From: Synaphobranchus kaupii
Taxonomy: Eukaryota; Chordata; Actinopteri; Anguilliformes; Synaphobranchidae
DNA: 64,000 bases
Direction of reading: 5' to 3'
Assembly: GCA_029718625.1 (NCBI GenBank)
Contig: CM056376.1
Location: forward strand, 117,215,307 to 117,279,306
Within the stretch, counting starts at the first letter, position 1, and each line of letters opens with the position of its first letter. A model generated the notes under the pieces. That model was not told the origin of the DNA, ran no database searches, and saw nothing but the letters and a program-made list of their open reading frames with translations. Shown here one piece after another: positions 27,783 through 40,400 of the stretch. The translations under genes and the position numbers were made by a program.

Positions 27783-27888
27783 AAATTACACTTGATTAAT
27801 CTCAGCCCAGCACCTTCAACTTGGATGTGCGTATGATTCTACGTGGGAACATGCATTGAAATGTTAATTTTAAAAGCTGATCCGATAC

Positions 27889-28921
27889 TTACCATTTATC
27901 TAGCCCTATTAAACCGCTCAGCCAGTTGATTTCTCTTTGCTCTGGCTGTGATGGGGACCGCGACCACTGGTGCAGGTGGGGCAAGCTCATTTTGTCGCTG
28001 TCTGTGGTGCTGAAGTACATCTTCCGGCAGGCGCATTTCACATTGGTGAAGATGTGCGATATTATGCAGCACACAACAGGCCACCATGAAGGCAGCTGCT
28101 CTCTCAAGGGTATACTGTGATCCACTCTCTCAGTGATCCACCCGACCTATCCAAACACCTAAATCTCATTTTGAGATGGCCAAAAGTTCTCTCAATGGCA
28201 ACGCGACCCTTTGTTAGTCGGTGATTGAAAATGGGTTGTGCTCTGGTGCTGGGTGCGATGTATGGTGTCATCAGCCAATGCTTCAAAGGGTACCCGTTGT
28301 CATGGGCTGACAACGGGGTAAGAACCTGGGTAATTGGCAAATACATGTGTGACTTTGCAGCCGGCATCGCATGTCACCTGGACATTGATGGAATGTGTTC
28401 CTTTGCGATTGACGAAAACTATTGCATGCTCGGGTGGTGCGCGGATTTGTATGTGCGTGCAGTCGATAGCACCAAGCACCCCAGGGAACCCACACTTGAG
28501 AAGAAATGCGAGTTTTGTCTCGCGCTGGCGTTCTGGTGACGAAGGTAAAGTAATATACCTGTTGGCCTGGTTGACCAGGGCTGATGTCACAGCCTGAATG
28601 GCAGCACTAACAGCTGTCTGGGAGACTCCGGAGGTGGAACTGACGGTATGCTGGAATGACCCAGTCGCATAAAAAGTAAGCGCGGCAGTAACTTTAAACT
28701 GGGACGGGTAGGGCATGTCCTCCTCTGGTGTCATTCTGAAGATGCGGCTCTAAGATGCGGCAGATGTAGGCTACTGCTTCTCTTGAAAGATGTAACTTTT
28801 TACTGCATTCATTGTCCGTATAGTTGAGGAAGGACAACCGCTGAAAGTATATCCTTTCTGTGTATTGTCGTCGTCGTCGCCGCAAACGTCGACCGATCAC
28901 GTACTCCATCGTCAGTGTCAC
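27889..28921 (-). pseudogene. HARBI1-like DDE nuclease of the Harbinger element
   Basis: The gene starts at 28921 (MTLTMEYVIGRRLRRRRRQY). The blocks, in order, are AYICRILEPHLQNDTRGGHA, KVTAALTFYATGSFQ, FPGVLGAIDCTHIQI (first catalytic Asp), HDNGYPLKHWLMTPY (second Asp region), GRVAIERTFGHLKMRFRCLD (catalytic Glu) and VACCVLHNIAH. These are collinear with PIF/Harbinger transposases. Frame changes near 28705, 28310 and 28110, and missing sequence between the first two catalytic blocks, make it non-functional. Confidence 0.88.
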
Positions 28922-29543
28922 GGGATTGAATCCTTAGGCCACTAACACCTGACCTGCCTCCATAAATAGTCACTTATATACCCTGCTGATGACTGATTGG
29001 AGACTAAATTAATCGTTTGGTTAATTAGCCTTCATTAGGTGATGTAGGCATAATTATGATTCAAGTGGTAGGCTTATGATTCAACTGTGTCAATGTGTAT
29101 TATATTATAGGCTATTGGCCTACATCGCACGTTTCTTGTAAGCTGTCCTGTTTTATTCTAGTAGTTTAAATTAAAATTAATTAATTAATAATAATTATAG
29201 GCTATTTGTTCATTAAATGGAAGTGTATTGTTGGCATCACCTATAGACACTACATAGAGCAACATTGCCGCTAAGAGGTGGTTCCAGCTGATCATAACGC
29301 AATGGGTTTTCGTTGGTTCAAACTGTCACTGCACCGAAAGTATTTTAGAACACGCCCCAGACAGCGCCACCCATCCCACTGCAGTGCAAGAAAGGATGTT
29401 ATGTTGACAATTTGTTGATCCTAGCGGTATTGCTGAGAAACGCCATAGCGCCAGTTTTCAGACGTTGATGCTGTCAACAAGCTTGCGTTTGACTATACCG
29501 TCCCCTTGCGCTGGTTTGCGCCGGTTTGAAAATAGAGCCCTAA

Positions 29544-30147
29544 ATGAAAATTAGGCACAGATCTGAGCTCGATCGGAACAATGCTACAATCGTTGCAATG
29601 ATGAAAACGACCATTGATGATGATTATAAATGTGTAGCCTAGGCCTACGTCAAGAAGAGGTTTTTTTAAACTAGAAACGGTTTAGCGCTGGTTCCATCCC
29701 CCAAATTTGCCGACCTGTGTCGCAGCTACGAGGCTAATTGATGTCCAGTCACGATGCGACTTTTCTACCCATAATAGGCCAGTGTTTGTATTCATCCCCA
29801 TGTTGCAATATACCGACGTAAAAAAACATTTTAATTTCTGCCCCACTAATCGACGTGATAATGACCCCCATGACCGACGTTTATTAGACGTCTAAGGGAC
29901 GTCAAAATGTTTGGTAAGACATAATTGGTATTATGGCCCTCTGTATTTTCTTTTTTTAGACTATGTAGGTTACTATCTTTTGCCATAATTACATTATGTA
30001 GTAACTATTCTTTTTTACAAACAAAACGCATATTGTTTCAAGTTTAATTTTAAATAATTTAATGGCTAACTTAGCAGTCTTTAATAACGTTAACTGTTAC
30101 TAGAGATTTATCCAAATTAAGATGAGAGCTAGGTTTACAACTATATG
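29544..30147. other. Non-coding stretch
   Basis: AT-rich sequence between the Harbinger and Tc1 elements with no gene or recognisable repeat. Confidence 0.4.
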
Positions 30148-31505
30148 TACAAACCCCAATTCCAAAAAAGTTGGGACAGTATGTAAAATGCAAACAAAAG
30201 CAGAAAGCAGTGATTTGTAAATTCTCTTTTACATATATTTGATTGAAAACAGTACAAAGAAAAAAAAAAAAAACACGCAACACGTTTCAAAAATGTTGGG
30301 ACAGGGGCAACATAGGACTGTGAAGGTTGTGGAATGTTCAAAAAACACCTTCCACAAGTAAACAGGTGATGCTATCATGACTGGGTATAAAAGGAGCATC
30401 CACGAAGCGTTTACGAGCAAGGATGGGTCGAGGTTTGCCACTTTTCGAAAAACTGCGTGCGCAAATAGTCCAACAGTTTAAGAACAACGTTTCCCAACGT
30501 ACGACTGCAAGGAATTTAGGCATTTCACCATCTACACTCCATAATATTATTAAAAGATTCAGAAAATCTGGTGAAATCTCTGTGCGTAAAGTACAACGCC
30601 GAAAACCAATATTGAATGCCTGTGACCTTCGATCCCTCAGACAGAACTGCATTAAAAACCGACATGCTTCTGCAATGAATTTAACCACATGGGCTCGAGA
30701 ATACTTCGGAAAACCGTTGTCAGTAAACACACGTACAAATGCAAGATAAGACTACTACGCAAAGCGTACGCCATATATCAACAACATCTAGAAACGCAGC
30801 CGACTTCTCTTGGCTCGAGCTCATGAGTTGGACTGACGCAAAGTGGAAACGTGTGCTGTAGTCTGACCTTTCACCTTTCAAATTGTTCTCCGGGCCAAGG
30901 AGGAAAAGGACCATCCCGATTGCGTCTGTCGTGGTATGGGAGGGGGAGCGTGTGTTAGTGCCCATGGCATGGGTAACTTGCACATCTGTGTATAGGCACC
31001 ATTAACGCTGAAGGGTACGTATGCATTTTGGAGCAACATATGCTGCCATCTAGACGACGTCTTTTTCAGGGACGTCCCTACTTAGAGTATTTCAGCAAGA
31101 CTATATGCCAAGCCACATTCTGCACGTGTTACAACAGCGTGGCTTCGTAGTCAGAGAATGCGGGTGCTAGACAGGCATGTCTGCAGTCTAGACCTGTCTC
31201 TCATTGAAAACGTGTGGCGCATTATGACGCGTAAAAAATACGACAATGGAGACACCGGACTGTTGAGCAGCTGAAGTCTTCAAACAAGAATAGGAAACAA
31301 TTCCGCTTTCAAAACTACAACAATTAGTGTCCTCAGTTCCCAAAAGATTACCGTGTTGTTAAAAGAAAAGGTGATGTAACACAGTGGTATAAACATGTCC
31401 CTGTCCCAACTTTTTTGGGACGTGCTGCGGGCATCAAATTTAGAATAAGTGTATATTTACAAAAAACAATAAAGTTGATTAGTTAAAACATCAAATGTCT
31501 TGTCT
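30148..31505 (+). mobile_element. Tc1-like element, 3'-truncated
   Basis: The left terminus TACAAACCCCAATTCCAAAA is a well-known fish Tc1-family end. The right part reaches ACTTTTTTGGGACGTGCTGC and AACATCAAATGTCTTGTCTT, and then similarity to the family stops before the expected inverse of the left end. Pieces of the same family lie at 6126-6310. Confidence 0.8.
30423..31330 (+). pseudogene. Tc1-like transposase, heavily decayed
   Basis: The intact N-terminal reading frame (30423-30749, 108 aa) starts MGRGLPLFEKLRAQIVQQF. It contains a helix-turn-helix (TTARNLGISPSTLHNIIKRF) and continues to WAREYFGKPLSVNT. Downstream the expected catalytic region is recognisable only piecemeal: a GAGTTGGACTGACGCAAAGT stretch near 30823, where an RWTDAKW-type block is expected, and an AACGTGTGGCGCATTATGAC stretch near 31208, where a catalytic-Glu block is expected. 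Frames change repeatedly. There is no functional product. Confidence 0.75.
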
Positions 31506-32895
31506 TCACTTAAAATTTCAAAACATTTAGACTTGGTGTTGCCACAAGAAGCTTTGGCGAACAAACAGGTTTCTATCCTAGGCAGAGTTTTTAGCTCAAA
31601 ATAACGTTGTGCGTGGAAATATTTCAATAGTTTAAATATTTTATCTAAGATATTTAAAAAATTTGAAAAAGTACATTGCCTGTTCATGCTCATTCGTGAT
31701 GTCATTCATTAAACACTACGAGGCTCAAGTACGCATGGTCTTAATCGGACGCATTGCCTTCAGATCGGAGTGTGATGTGTTCGATCCCCGCTGCAGACGG
31801 TGTTTTCTTGCATATAAGAATTCGGGTGAAATATGGTCTAAACAAGCTCTAAATGTGAACGTCTAATAGACATCTAGAAATATAGGCTACGTTGAAAAAA
31901 CTTTCACTTTTGAACTATTTCCAGACGTCTATTAGACAAGGCAGTCTATATGTTCTCACCACCCACCACCCATTGGCACAAGGGATTATCAACACCTTAT
32001 CCTGTGTTTTTAATGTTGTAAAACATTGCAACCGGTTAACATGTTTAAGTGTTAAAAATACATTTTATTGCATTTAACGCTGTTGCTGGGCTAGATAAGT
32101 CGTCACAAAAAGAGACTTATGTAGGCCTACGTTTTCACGTTGTACAATGTTATACGGCGTGAATTTGACTGTCGACTGACTTGAAATAGTTTTGCCTTTT
32201 AAATAGATGTTTTTATTTATTTTACAGCAAAACTATGCCCCTGCGCTCCAAAGTAAATCCTTTGTTACTTTATCTTTCTCTTGCCCTGTAACAGCACGAG
32301 CACCCCACCCTGTTATATAAAAAAAATATATAACAGGAATGCAGAGTACAATTTGTCAGTGACCAATTTTTACGTTGCTTTGGAGCATACAGCCTACACT
32401 GTTGCCCTGTAAAAAAAAAACAGTAAAGAACTGGCAGCAGGGTTGCCAGGAAGTTACTGTAAAATTCACATTGTCTTACTGTTGCTGAAATGTACAATTT
32501 GATACATTTTTTTAAATGATACATACAACTGTCAATTATTACTGTTACAGTATAATACTGATACAGTTTTAGCAGTTCATTGACGTTTTTGCATTATCGC
32601 TACTGGTAGGCATTTTGTTTTACTATTTTACAAATATTATTCTGTATTAGAATCGTGGAAATTACGATTATAGCCAATTTTGTTAAAAGAATGACTGTTT
32701 CATGGTAACAGTGATGGAAACCTTGTGGCGTGCATGATAAACTAGGCTACTGCTTGTCAATCTTGCCAAAATAACCCAGTGTCCTACCTCAGTGAAGAAA
32801 GAAAACATGGCCTTTTCAATTATGTGACTTAAAATCTGAGACAAACACAGCTTCTAAGTGCCTGTTACAAAACATTACTTTATTGTAAAAAAAAA
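31506..32895. other. Non-coding stretch with a dispersed repeat
   Basis: Sequence at about 32405-32600 (GGCAGCAGGGTTGCCAGGAA, TACTGTTACAGTATAATACT) resembles a common fish non-autonomous DNA repeat rich in TACTGT. The rest is AT-rich without a gene. It includes the 3' flank of the minus-strand exon at 32896. Confidence 0.45.
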
Positions 32896-33058
32896 TTACA
32901 TGAAGTGCCACTCAAATTCCATCAGTTTCTTCAGTAGAATGGAGACATGAGGATTGACCTTTGTCGTCTTCTTATGGGTGACTTTACCGGTTCTCTTGGA
33001 CAGCACTTTTCCCCGTCCAGCCTTGGTGCCCCTCTCTGGATTTATTAATATAAAGCAC
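32896..33058 (-). CDS. Terminal exon of an unrecognised gene
   Basis: On the minus strand a TTTTTCAG acceptor at 33059 is followed by an open frame of 53 residues. It contains INPERGTKAGRGKVLSKRTG and a KVNPHVSILLKKLMEFEWHF block, and ends with TAA at 32898-32896. An AATAAA lies about 15 bases past the stop (32879-32884). The lysine/arginine-rich first half and the short hydrophobic LLKKLMEFEW tail suggest a nuclear protein's C-terminus, but I do not recognise the family. Upstream exons would lie at higher coordinates, and none was found before the satellite array. It could alternatively belong to a mobile element. Confidence 0.5.
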
Positions 33059-34639
33059 CTGAAAAATGATAGTGGATGTTTAGCGATGGTGTGAAAAAAA
33101 ATTTGGTTAAATCATTCACATGTCATGGTCTTAATGGTTGTTAAACTGTGTTGTGCCCAATATACAGTACCTCCAATTCAATGTGGAGTATAGAACTGCA
33201 AATAAACAACAGAAAGATAAATGACGTATGACAATAGAATACAATTACAAAACATTATCATTTCCTTTACTGCGGATTGGATCACCTTTAACCCCTTTGT
33301 TCAGGCCCCCTAGTGGCGTAGACCCTGGGGTCTACATCAAAAACATCCTATTGTACCACGTCAGAAAGCATGGTATCATGGAAAATCAGCGCCATTTGGG
33401 TTATTTTCGGGCAAATTATGAAGTTTCTACGTGCCACCGTTCTTCTGTATTTCATAAAAGTATCTCAACCACTCTACAGTGATCTACATGAGTGTGAATC
33501 TGGTTGAAGATACTGGAAATTTAATAGAAGTTGGTTACAGTTCTTCGTTCACCACCAAAAAATCGTATACTATCACAGCAACAATAAAAAGCACACAACG
33601 TCCTGAATATAAGTACTGTACATGAAACTGTTATTCTGCCATTAGAGTGAATTTCTGTCGTCATCACATCATTTCCTTCTGCTATGAAAATGTCCTTTCT
33701 AAGATTCTGTAGTTATTCTCTGCCTTTTCTGTCTATATGTGGTGTATGGTGTAAGTTTCAACAGGGGCAAAATCTAAAAAAGATGTCTGCGTAACATTAT
33801 GCAATTCAAATTGGCAGTTGTAATATCATGGGACTAATTGGCAGCCTCATTATCCAAAAAGAATGCATTCTAAGCTTTCCACAGAGATACAAGATAAGTC
33901 ATTGGACAGTTGTGAGCGATTGTCAGAGCTGTGTGTGTCACGAGCATATTATCAGAACAGCATTATCAATAATCGTCTGCATCTCTGTTATTTTGTGCGT
34001 TATACATCGCGTAGTGACCGCTGATGAGGAATATTTTTAGTACAATGGCAAACTGACAAAAGGATTCGCTGTGCTTGTGTTGTGTGCCGCTGCTGAATTG
34101 TGCAGACGTCCCCTGGATTCAGATGAGGAGATTGACATCCATGACATCGTCTGAACCAGAAAGCTTGGATAGCTAAGTGTTGCCGTGTGTACAACGTGTG
34201 TGTGCGTGCTGTCCTTTTAGTTTCGAAGCACTATAGCCTGTACACTCACTCACTCACTCATTCACTCACTCACTCACTCACAGACTCACGTTTAATGAGT
34301 CCATCTCTGGGAAGGAGAGGGGGGTGTAATGAGCTAAACACATAAAGAAACACAAATGCGGGGCTCTAAAGTTCAAATGTATTCAGCAAGGCACGAGAGA
34401 TGCAAAAGTGAAAACATAAATTATGAAAACTATCTAACAATTTCAAATACAACATAAGAATGAATAACTCAGTGTTCCACCCCCTAAAACCCCCTTCAGA
34501 TGGGTCATACCATTCTTCCCTGCACTATGACTTCTTGAGCGGAGAGAGTGGGAGAACTCAATTAAGTATCGATACCTAGTTAAAAAAAATCAGTAACAAA
34601 AAAATTTTAATTGTAATTGATTGGGCATTTGGACTTTAG
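33059..34639. other. Non-coding stretch left of the satellite
   Basis: No gene is supported. A (CACT)n run lies at about 34243-34281. The minisatellite array begins at about 34640. Confidence 0.45.
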
Positions 34640-37336
34640 ATTTATACTCTCACATACACCATTATACTCTCTCATACACACCATCATACTCTCTCACACA
34701 CACCATTATACTCTCTCATACACAACATCATACTCTCTCACACACACCATTATACTCTCTCACACACACCATTATACTCTCTCACACACACCATTATACT
34801 CTCCCACATACACCATCATACTCTCCCACATACACCATTATACTCTCTCACACACACCATTATACTCTCCCACATACACCATCATACTCTCCCACACACA
34901 CCATCATACTCTCTCACACACACCATTATACTCTCTCATACACACCATTATACTCTCCCACATACACCATCATACCCTCCCACATACACCATCATACTCT
35001 CTCACACACCATTATACTCTCCCACATACACCATTATACTCTCCCAGAAACACCATTATACTCTCCCACATACACCATCATACTCTCCCACACACACCAT
35101 CATACTCTCTCACACACCATTATACTCTCCCACATACACCATTATACTCTCCCAGAAACACCATTATACTCTCCCACATACACCATTATACTCTCCCACA
35201 TACACCATCATACTCTCCCACACACACCATCATACTTTCTCACACACCATTATACTCTCTCACACACACCATCATACTCTCTCACACACCATTATACTCT
35301 CTCATACACACCATTATACTCTCCCACATACACCATCATACTCTCCCACACACACCATCATACTCTCTCACACACCATTATACTCTCCCACATACACCAT
35401 TATACTCTCCCAGAAACACCATTATACTCTCCCACACACACCATTATACTCTCTCACACACACCATTATACTCTCTCACACACACCATTATACTCTCCCA
35501 CATACACCATCATACTCTCCCACACACACCATCATACTCTCTCACACACACCATTATACTCTCCCACATACACCATTATACTCTCCCACATACACCATCA
35601 TACTCTCCCACATACACCATCATACTTTCTCACACACCATTATACTCTCTCACACACACCATCATACTCTCTCACACACCATTATACTCTCTCATACACA
35701 CCATTATACTCTCCCACACACACCATCATACTCTCTCACACACCATTATACTCTCCCACATACACCATTATACTCTCCCAGAAACACCATTATACTCTCC
35801 CACACACACCATCATACTCTCTCACACACACCATTATACTCTCTCATACACAACATCATACTCTCTCACACACCATTATACTCTCCCACACACAACATCA
35901 TACTCTCTCACACACTATTATACTCTCTCACATACACCATTATACTCTCTCACACACCATTATACTCTCTCACACACAACATCATACTCTCTCACACACT
36001 ATTATACTCTCTCACATACACCATTATACTCTCTCACACACCATTATACTCTCTCATACACTATTATACTCTCTCATACACAACATCATACTCTCTCACA
36101 CACCATTATACTCTCTCACACACAACATCATACTCTCTCACACACTATTATACTCTCTCACACACAACATCATACTCTCTCACACACTATTATACTCTCT
36201 CATACACAACATCATACTCTCTCACACACCATTATACTCTCTCACACACAACATCATACTCTCTCACACACTATTATACTCTCTCACATACACCATTATA
36301 CTCTCTCACACACACCATTATACTCTCTCATACACCATTATACTCTCTCATACACAACATCATACTCTCTCACACACCATTATACTCTCTCACACACCAT
36401 TATACTCTCTCATACACAACATTATACTCTCTCACACACCATTATACTCTCTCACACACCATTATACTCTCTCATACACAACATTATACTCTCTCACACA
36501 CACCATTATACTCTCCCACACACACCATTATACTCTCTCATACACAACATTATACTCTCTCACACACACCATTATACTCTCTCACACACCATTATACTCT
36601 CTCATACACAACATCATACTCTGTCACACACCATTATACTCTCCCACACACAACATCATACTCTCCCACACACCATTATACTCTCTCACACACACCATCA
36701 TACTCTCTCACACACCATTATACTCTCTCACACACCATTATACTCTCTCATACACAACATCATACTCTCCCACACACAACATCATACTCACTCACACACC
36801 ATTATACTCTCTCATACACACCATTATACTCTCTCATACACACCATTATACTCTCTCATACACACCATTATACTCTCTCACACACAACATCATACTCTCT
36901 CACACACCATTATACTCTCTCACATACACCATTATACTCTCTCATACACACCATCATACTCTCTCACACACACCATTATACTCTCCCACACACACCATCA
37001 TACTCTCCCACACACAACATCATACTCTCTCACACACACCATTATACTCTCCCACATACACCATCATACTCTCCCACACACAACATCATACTCTCTCATA
37101 CACACCATTATACTCTCTCATACACACCATTATACTCTCTCACACACAACATCATACTCTCTCACACACCATTATACTCTCTCTCACACACCATTATACT
37201 CTCTCATACACACCATCATACTCTCTCATACACAACATCATACTCTCTCACACACAACATCATACTCTCTCACACACCATTATACTCTCTCACACACACC
37301 ATTATACTCTCTCATACACAACATCATACTCTGCTA
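34640..37336 (+). repeat. 22-bp minisatellite array, left arm
   Basis: Tandem units of ACCATTATACTCTCTCACAC type, 22 bp with frequent 20-bp variants that lack one CA. About 125 copies lie in this orientation. Variant positions include ATTATA/ATCATA, TCTCTC/TCTCCC and CACACA/CATACA. Long open frames on several phases arise because the unit lacks stop codons in any phase. They are not genes. Confidence 0.97.
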
Positions 37337-37430
37337 CATAATGGTGTATGTGAGAGACTATGATGGTGCATGTGAGGGTATAATGGCGTGTGAGAGGGTA
37401 TAATGGATGGTGTTTGTGAGAAAGTATAAT

Positions 37431-37472
<42 letters not shown>

Positions 37473-40400
37473 TATAATGGTGTATGTGGAAGAGTATAAT
37501 GGTGTATGTGAGAGTATGATGATGTATGTGGGAGAGTATGATGGTGTGTGTGGGAGAGTATGATGGTGTATCTGGGAGAGTATGATGGTGTATGTGGGAG
37601 AATATGATGGTGTGTGTGTGAGAGTATGATGGTGTATGTGGGAGAGTATGATGGTGTATCTGGGAGAGTATGATGGTGTATGTGGGAGAGTATAATGGTG
37701 TGTGTGGGAGAGTATAATGGTGTTTCTGGGAGAGTATGATGGTGTATGTGGGAGAGTATAATGGTGTGTGTGGGAGAGTATAATGGTGTATCTGGGAGAG
37801 TATGATGGTGTGTGTGGGAGAGTATAATGGTGTATGTGGGAGAGTATGATGGTGTATGTGGGAGAGTATAATGGTGTATGTGGGAGAGTATGATGGTGTA
37901 TCTGGGAGAATATAATGGTGTATGTGGGAGAGTATGATGGTGTATGTGGGAGAGTATAATGGTGTATCTCGGAGAGTATGATGGTGTATGTCGGAGAGTA
38001 TGATGGTGTATGTGGGAGAGTATAATGGTGTATGTGGGAGAGTATGATGGTGTATCTGGGAGAGTATAATGGTGTACGTGGGAGAGTATGATGGTGTATG
38101 TGGGAGAGTATAATGGTGTATCTGGGAGAGTATGATGGTGTATGTGGGAGAGTATAATGGTGTGTGTGGGAGAGTATAATGGTGTGTGTGGGAGAGTATA
38201 ATGGTGTATGTGGGAGAGTATGATGGTGTGTGTGGGAGAGTATAATGGTGTATGTGGGAGAGTATGATGGTGTATGTGGGAGAGTATAATGGTGTATGTG
38301 GGAGAGTATGATGGTGTATGTGGGAGAGTATGATGGTGTGTGTGGGAGAGTATAATGGTGTATGTGGGAGAGTATAATGGTGTGTGTGGGAGAGTATGAT
38401 GGTGTGTGTGGGAGAGTATGATGGTGTATGTGGGAGAGTATAATGGTGTGTGTGGGAGAGTATAATGGTGTATGTGAGAGAGTATAATGGTGTGTGTGAG
38501 AGAGTATAATGGTGTGTGTGGGAGAGTATGATAGTGTATGTGGGAGAGTATGATGGTGTATGTGAGAGAGTATAATGGTGTGTGTGGGAGAGTATAATGG
38601 TGTATGTGGGAGAGTATGATGGTGTATGTGAGAGAGTATAATGGTGTGTGTGGGAGAGTATAATGGTGTATGTGGGAGAGTATAATGGTGTGTGTGGGAG
38701 AGTATAATGGTGTATGTGGGAGAGTATGATGGTGTATGTGGGAGAGTATAATGGTGTGTGTGGGAGAGTATGATGGTGTATGTGAGAGATTATAATGGTG
38801 TATGTGGGAGAGTATGATGGTGTATGTGGGAGAGTATAATGGTGTATGTGGGAGAGTATGATGGTGTATGTGGGAGAGTATAATGGTGTATGTGGGAGAG
38901 TATGATGGTGTATGTGAGAGATTATAATGGTGTATGTGGGAGAGTATGATGGTGTATGTGGGAGAGTATAATGGTGTGTGTGGGAGAGTATAATGGTGTA
39001 TGTGGGAGAGTATGATGGTGTATCTGGGAGAGTATAATGGTGTATGTGGGAGAGTATGATGGTGTATGTGGGAGAGTATGATGGTGTATGTGGGAGAATA
39101 TAATGGTGTATGTGGGAGAGTATGATGGTGTATGTGGGAGAGTATGATGGTGTGTGTGAGAGTATGATGGTGTATGTGGGAGAGTATGATGGTGTATGTG
39201 GGAGAGTATAATGGTGTGTGTGGGAGAATATAATGGTGTATGTGGGAGAGTATGATGGTGTATGTGGGAGAGTATGATGGTGTATGTGGGAGAGTATGAT
39301 GGTGTATGTGGGAGAGTATGATGGTGTGTGTGGGAGAGTATAATGGTGTGTGTGGGAGAGTATAATGGTGTATGTGAGAGAGTATGATGGTGTATCTGGG
39401 AGAGTATTATGGTGTATGTGGGAGAGTATAATGGTGTATGTGGGAGAGTATAATGGTGTGTGTGGGAGAGTATGATGGTGTATGTGGGAGAGTATAATGG
39501 TGTATCTGGGAGAGTATAATGGTGTATGTGGGAGAGTATAATGGTGTATGTGAGAGAGCATACTGGTGTATGTGGGAGAGTATGATCGTGTATGTGGGAG
39601 AGTATAATGGTGTATGTGGGAGAATATAATGGTGTGTGTGGGAGAGTATAATGGTGTATGTGGGAGAGTATAATGGTGTATGTGGGAGAGTATAATGGTG
39701 TATGTGGGAGAGTATGATGGTGTATGTGGGAGAGTATGATGGTGTATGTGGGAGAGTATGATGGTGTATGTGGGAGAGTATGATGGTGTATGTGGGAGAG
39801 TATGATGGTGTATGTGGGCGAGTATAATGGTGTATGTGGGAGAGTATGATGGTGTGTGTGGGAGAGTATAATGGTGTATGTGGGAGAGTATAATGGTGTG
39901 TGTGAAAGAGTATGATGGTGTATGTGGGAGAGTATGAAGGTGTATGTGCGAGAGTATGATGGTGTGTGTGGGAGAGTATGATGGTGTATGTGGGAGAGCA
40001 TGATGGTGTATGTGGGAGAGTATGATGGTGTATGTGGGAGAATATGATGGTGTATGTGAAAGAGTATGATGGTGTATGTGGGAGAGTATAATGGTGTATG
40101 TGGGAGAATATGATGGTGTATCTGGGAGAGTATAATGGTGTATGTGGGAGAGTATGATGGTGTATGTGAGAGATTATAATGGTGTATGTGGGAGAGTATG
40201 TTGTGTGTGGTGGGAGAGTATCATGGTGTATCTGGGAGAGTATAATGGTGTATGTGGGAGAGTATGATGGTGTATGTGGGAGAATATAATGGTGTATGTG
40301 GGAGAGTATGATGGTGTATGTGGGAGAGTATAATGGTGTATGTGGGAGAGTATGATGGTGTATCTGGGAGAGTATAATGGTGTATGTGGGAGAGTATGAT

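Larger units (their letters stand above)
26913..29540. mobile_element. PIF/Harbinger transposon with both genes (decayed)
   Basis: This 2628-bp element has ends GGGCTCTATTTTTATAAACC on the left and an inverse ending AAAATAGAGCCC. It is flanked by the 3-bp target duplication TAA (26910-26912, 29541-29543), the TWA rule of PIF/Harbinger. It holds a plus-strand MYB/SANT-like gene and a convergent minus-strand nuclease gene, with a hairpin between their 3' ends. Both genes are broken. The element lies only 0.85 kb downstream of the pitx2 stop. Confidence 0.92.

Noticed and set aside
34640..37336. CRISPR-like array
   Set aside because: The units are contiguous without unique spacers, in a vertebrate genome. 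It is a minisatellite.
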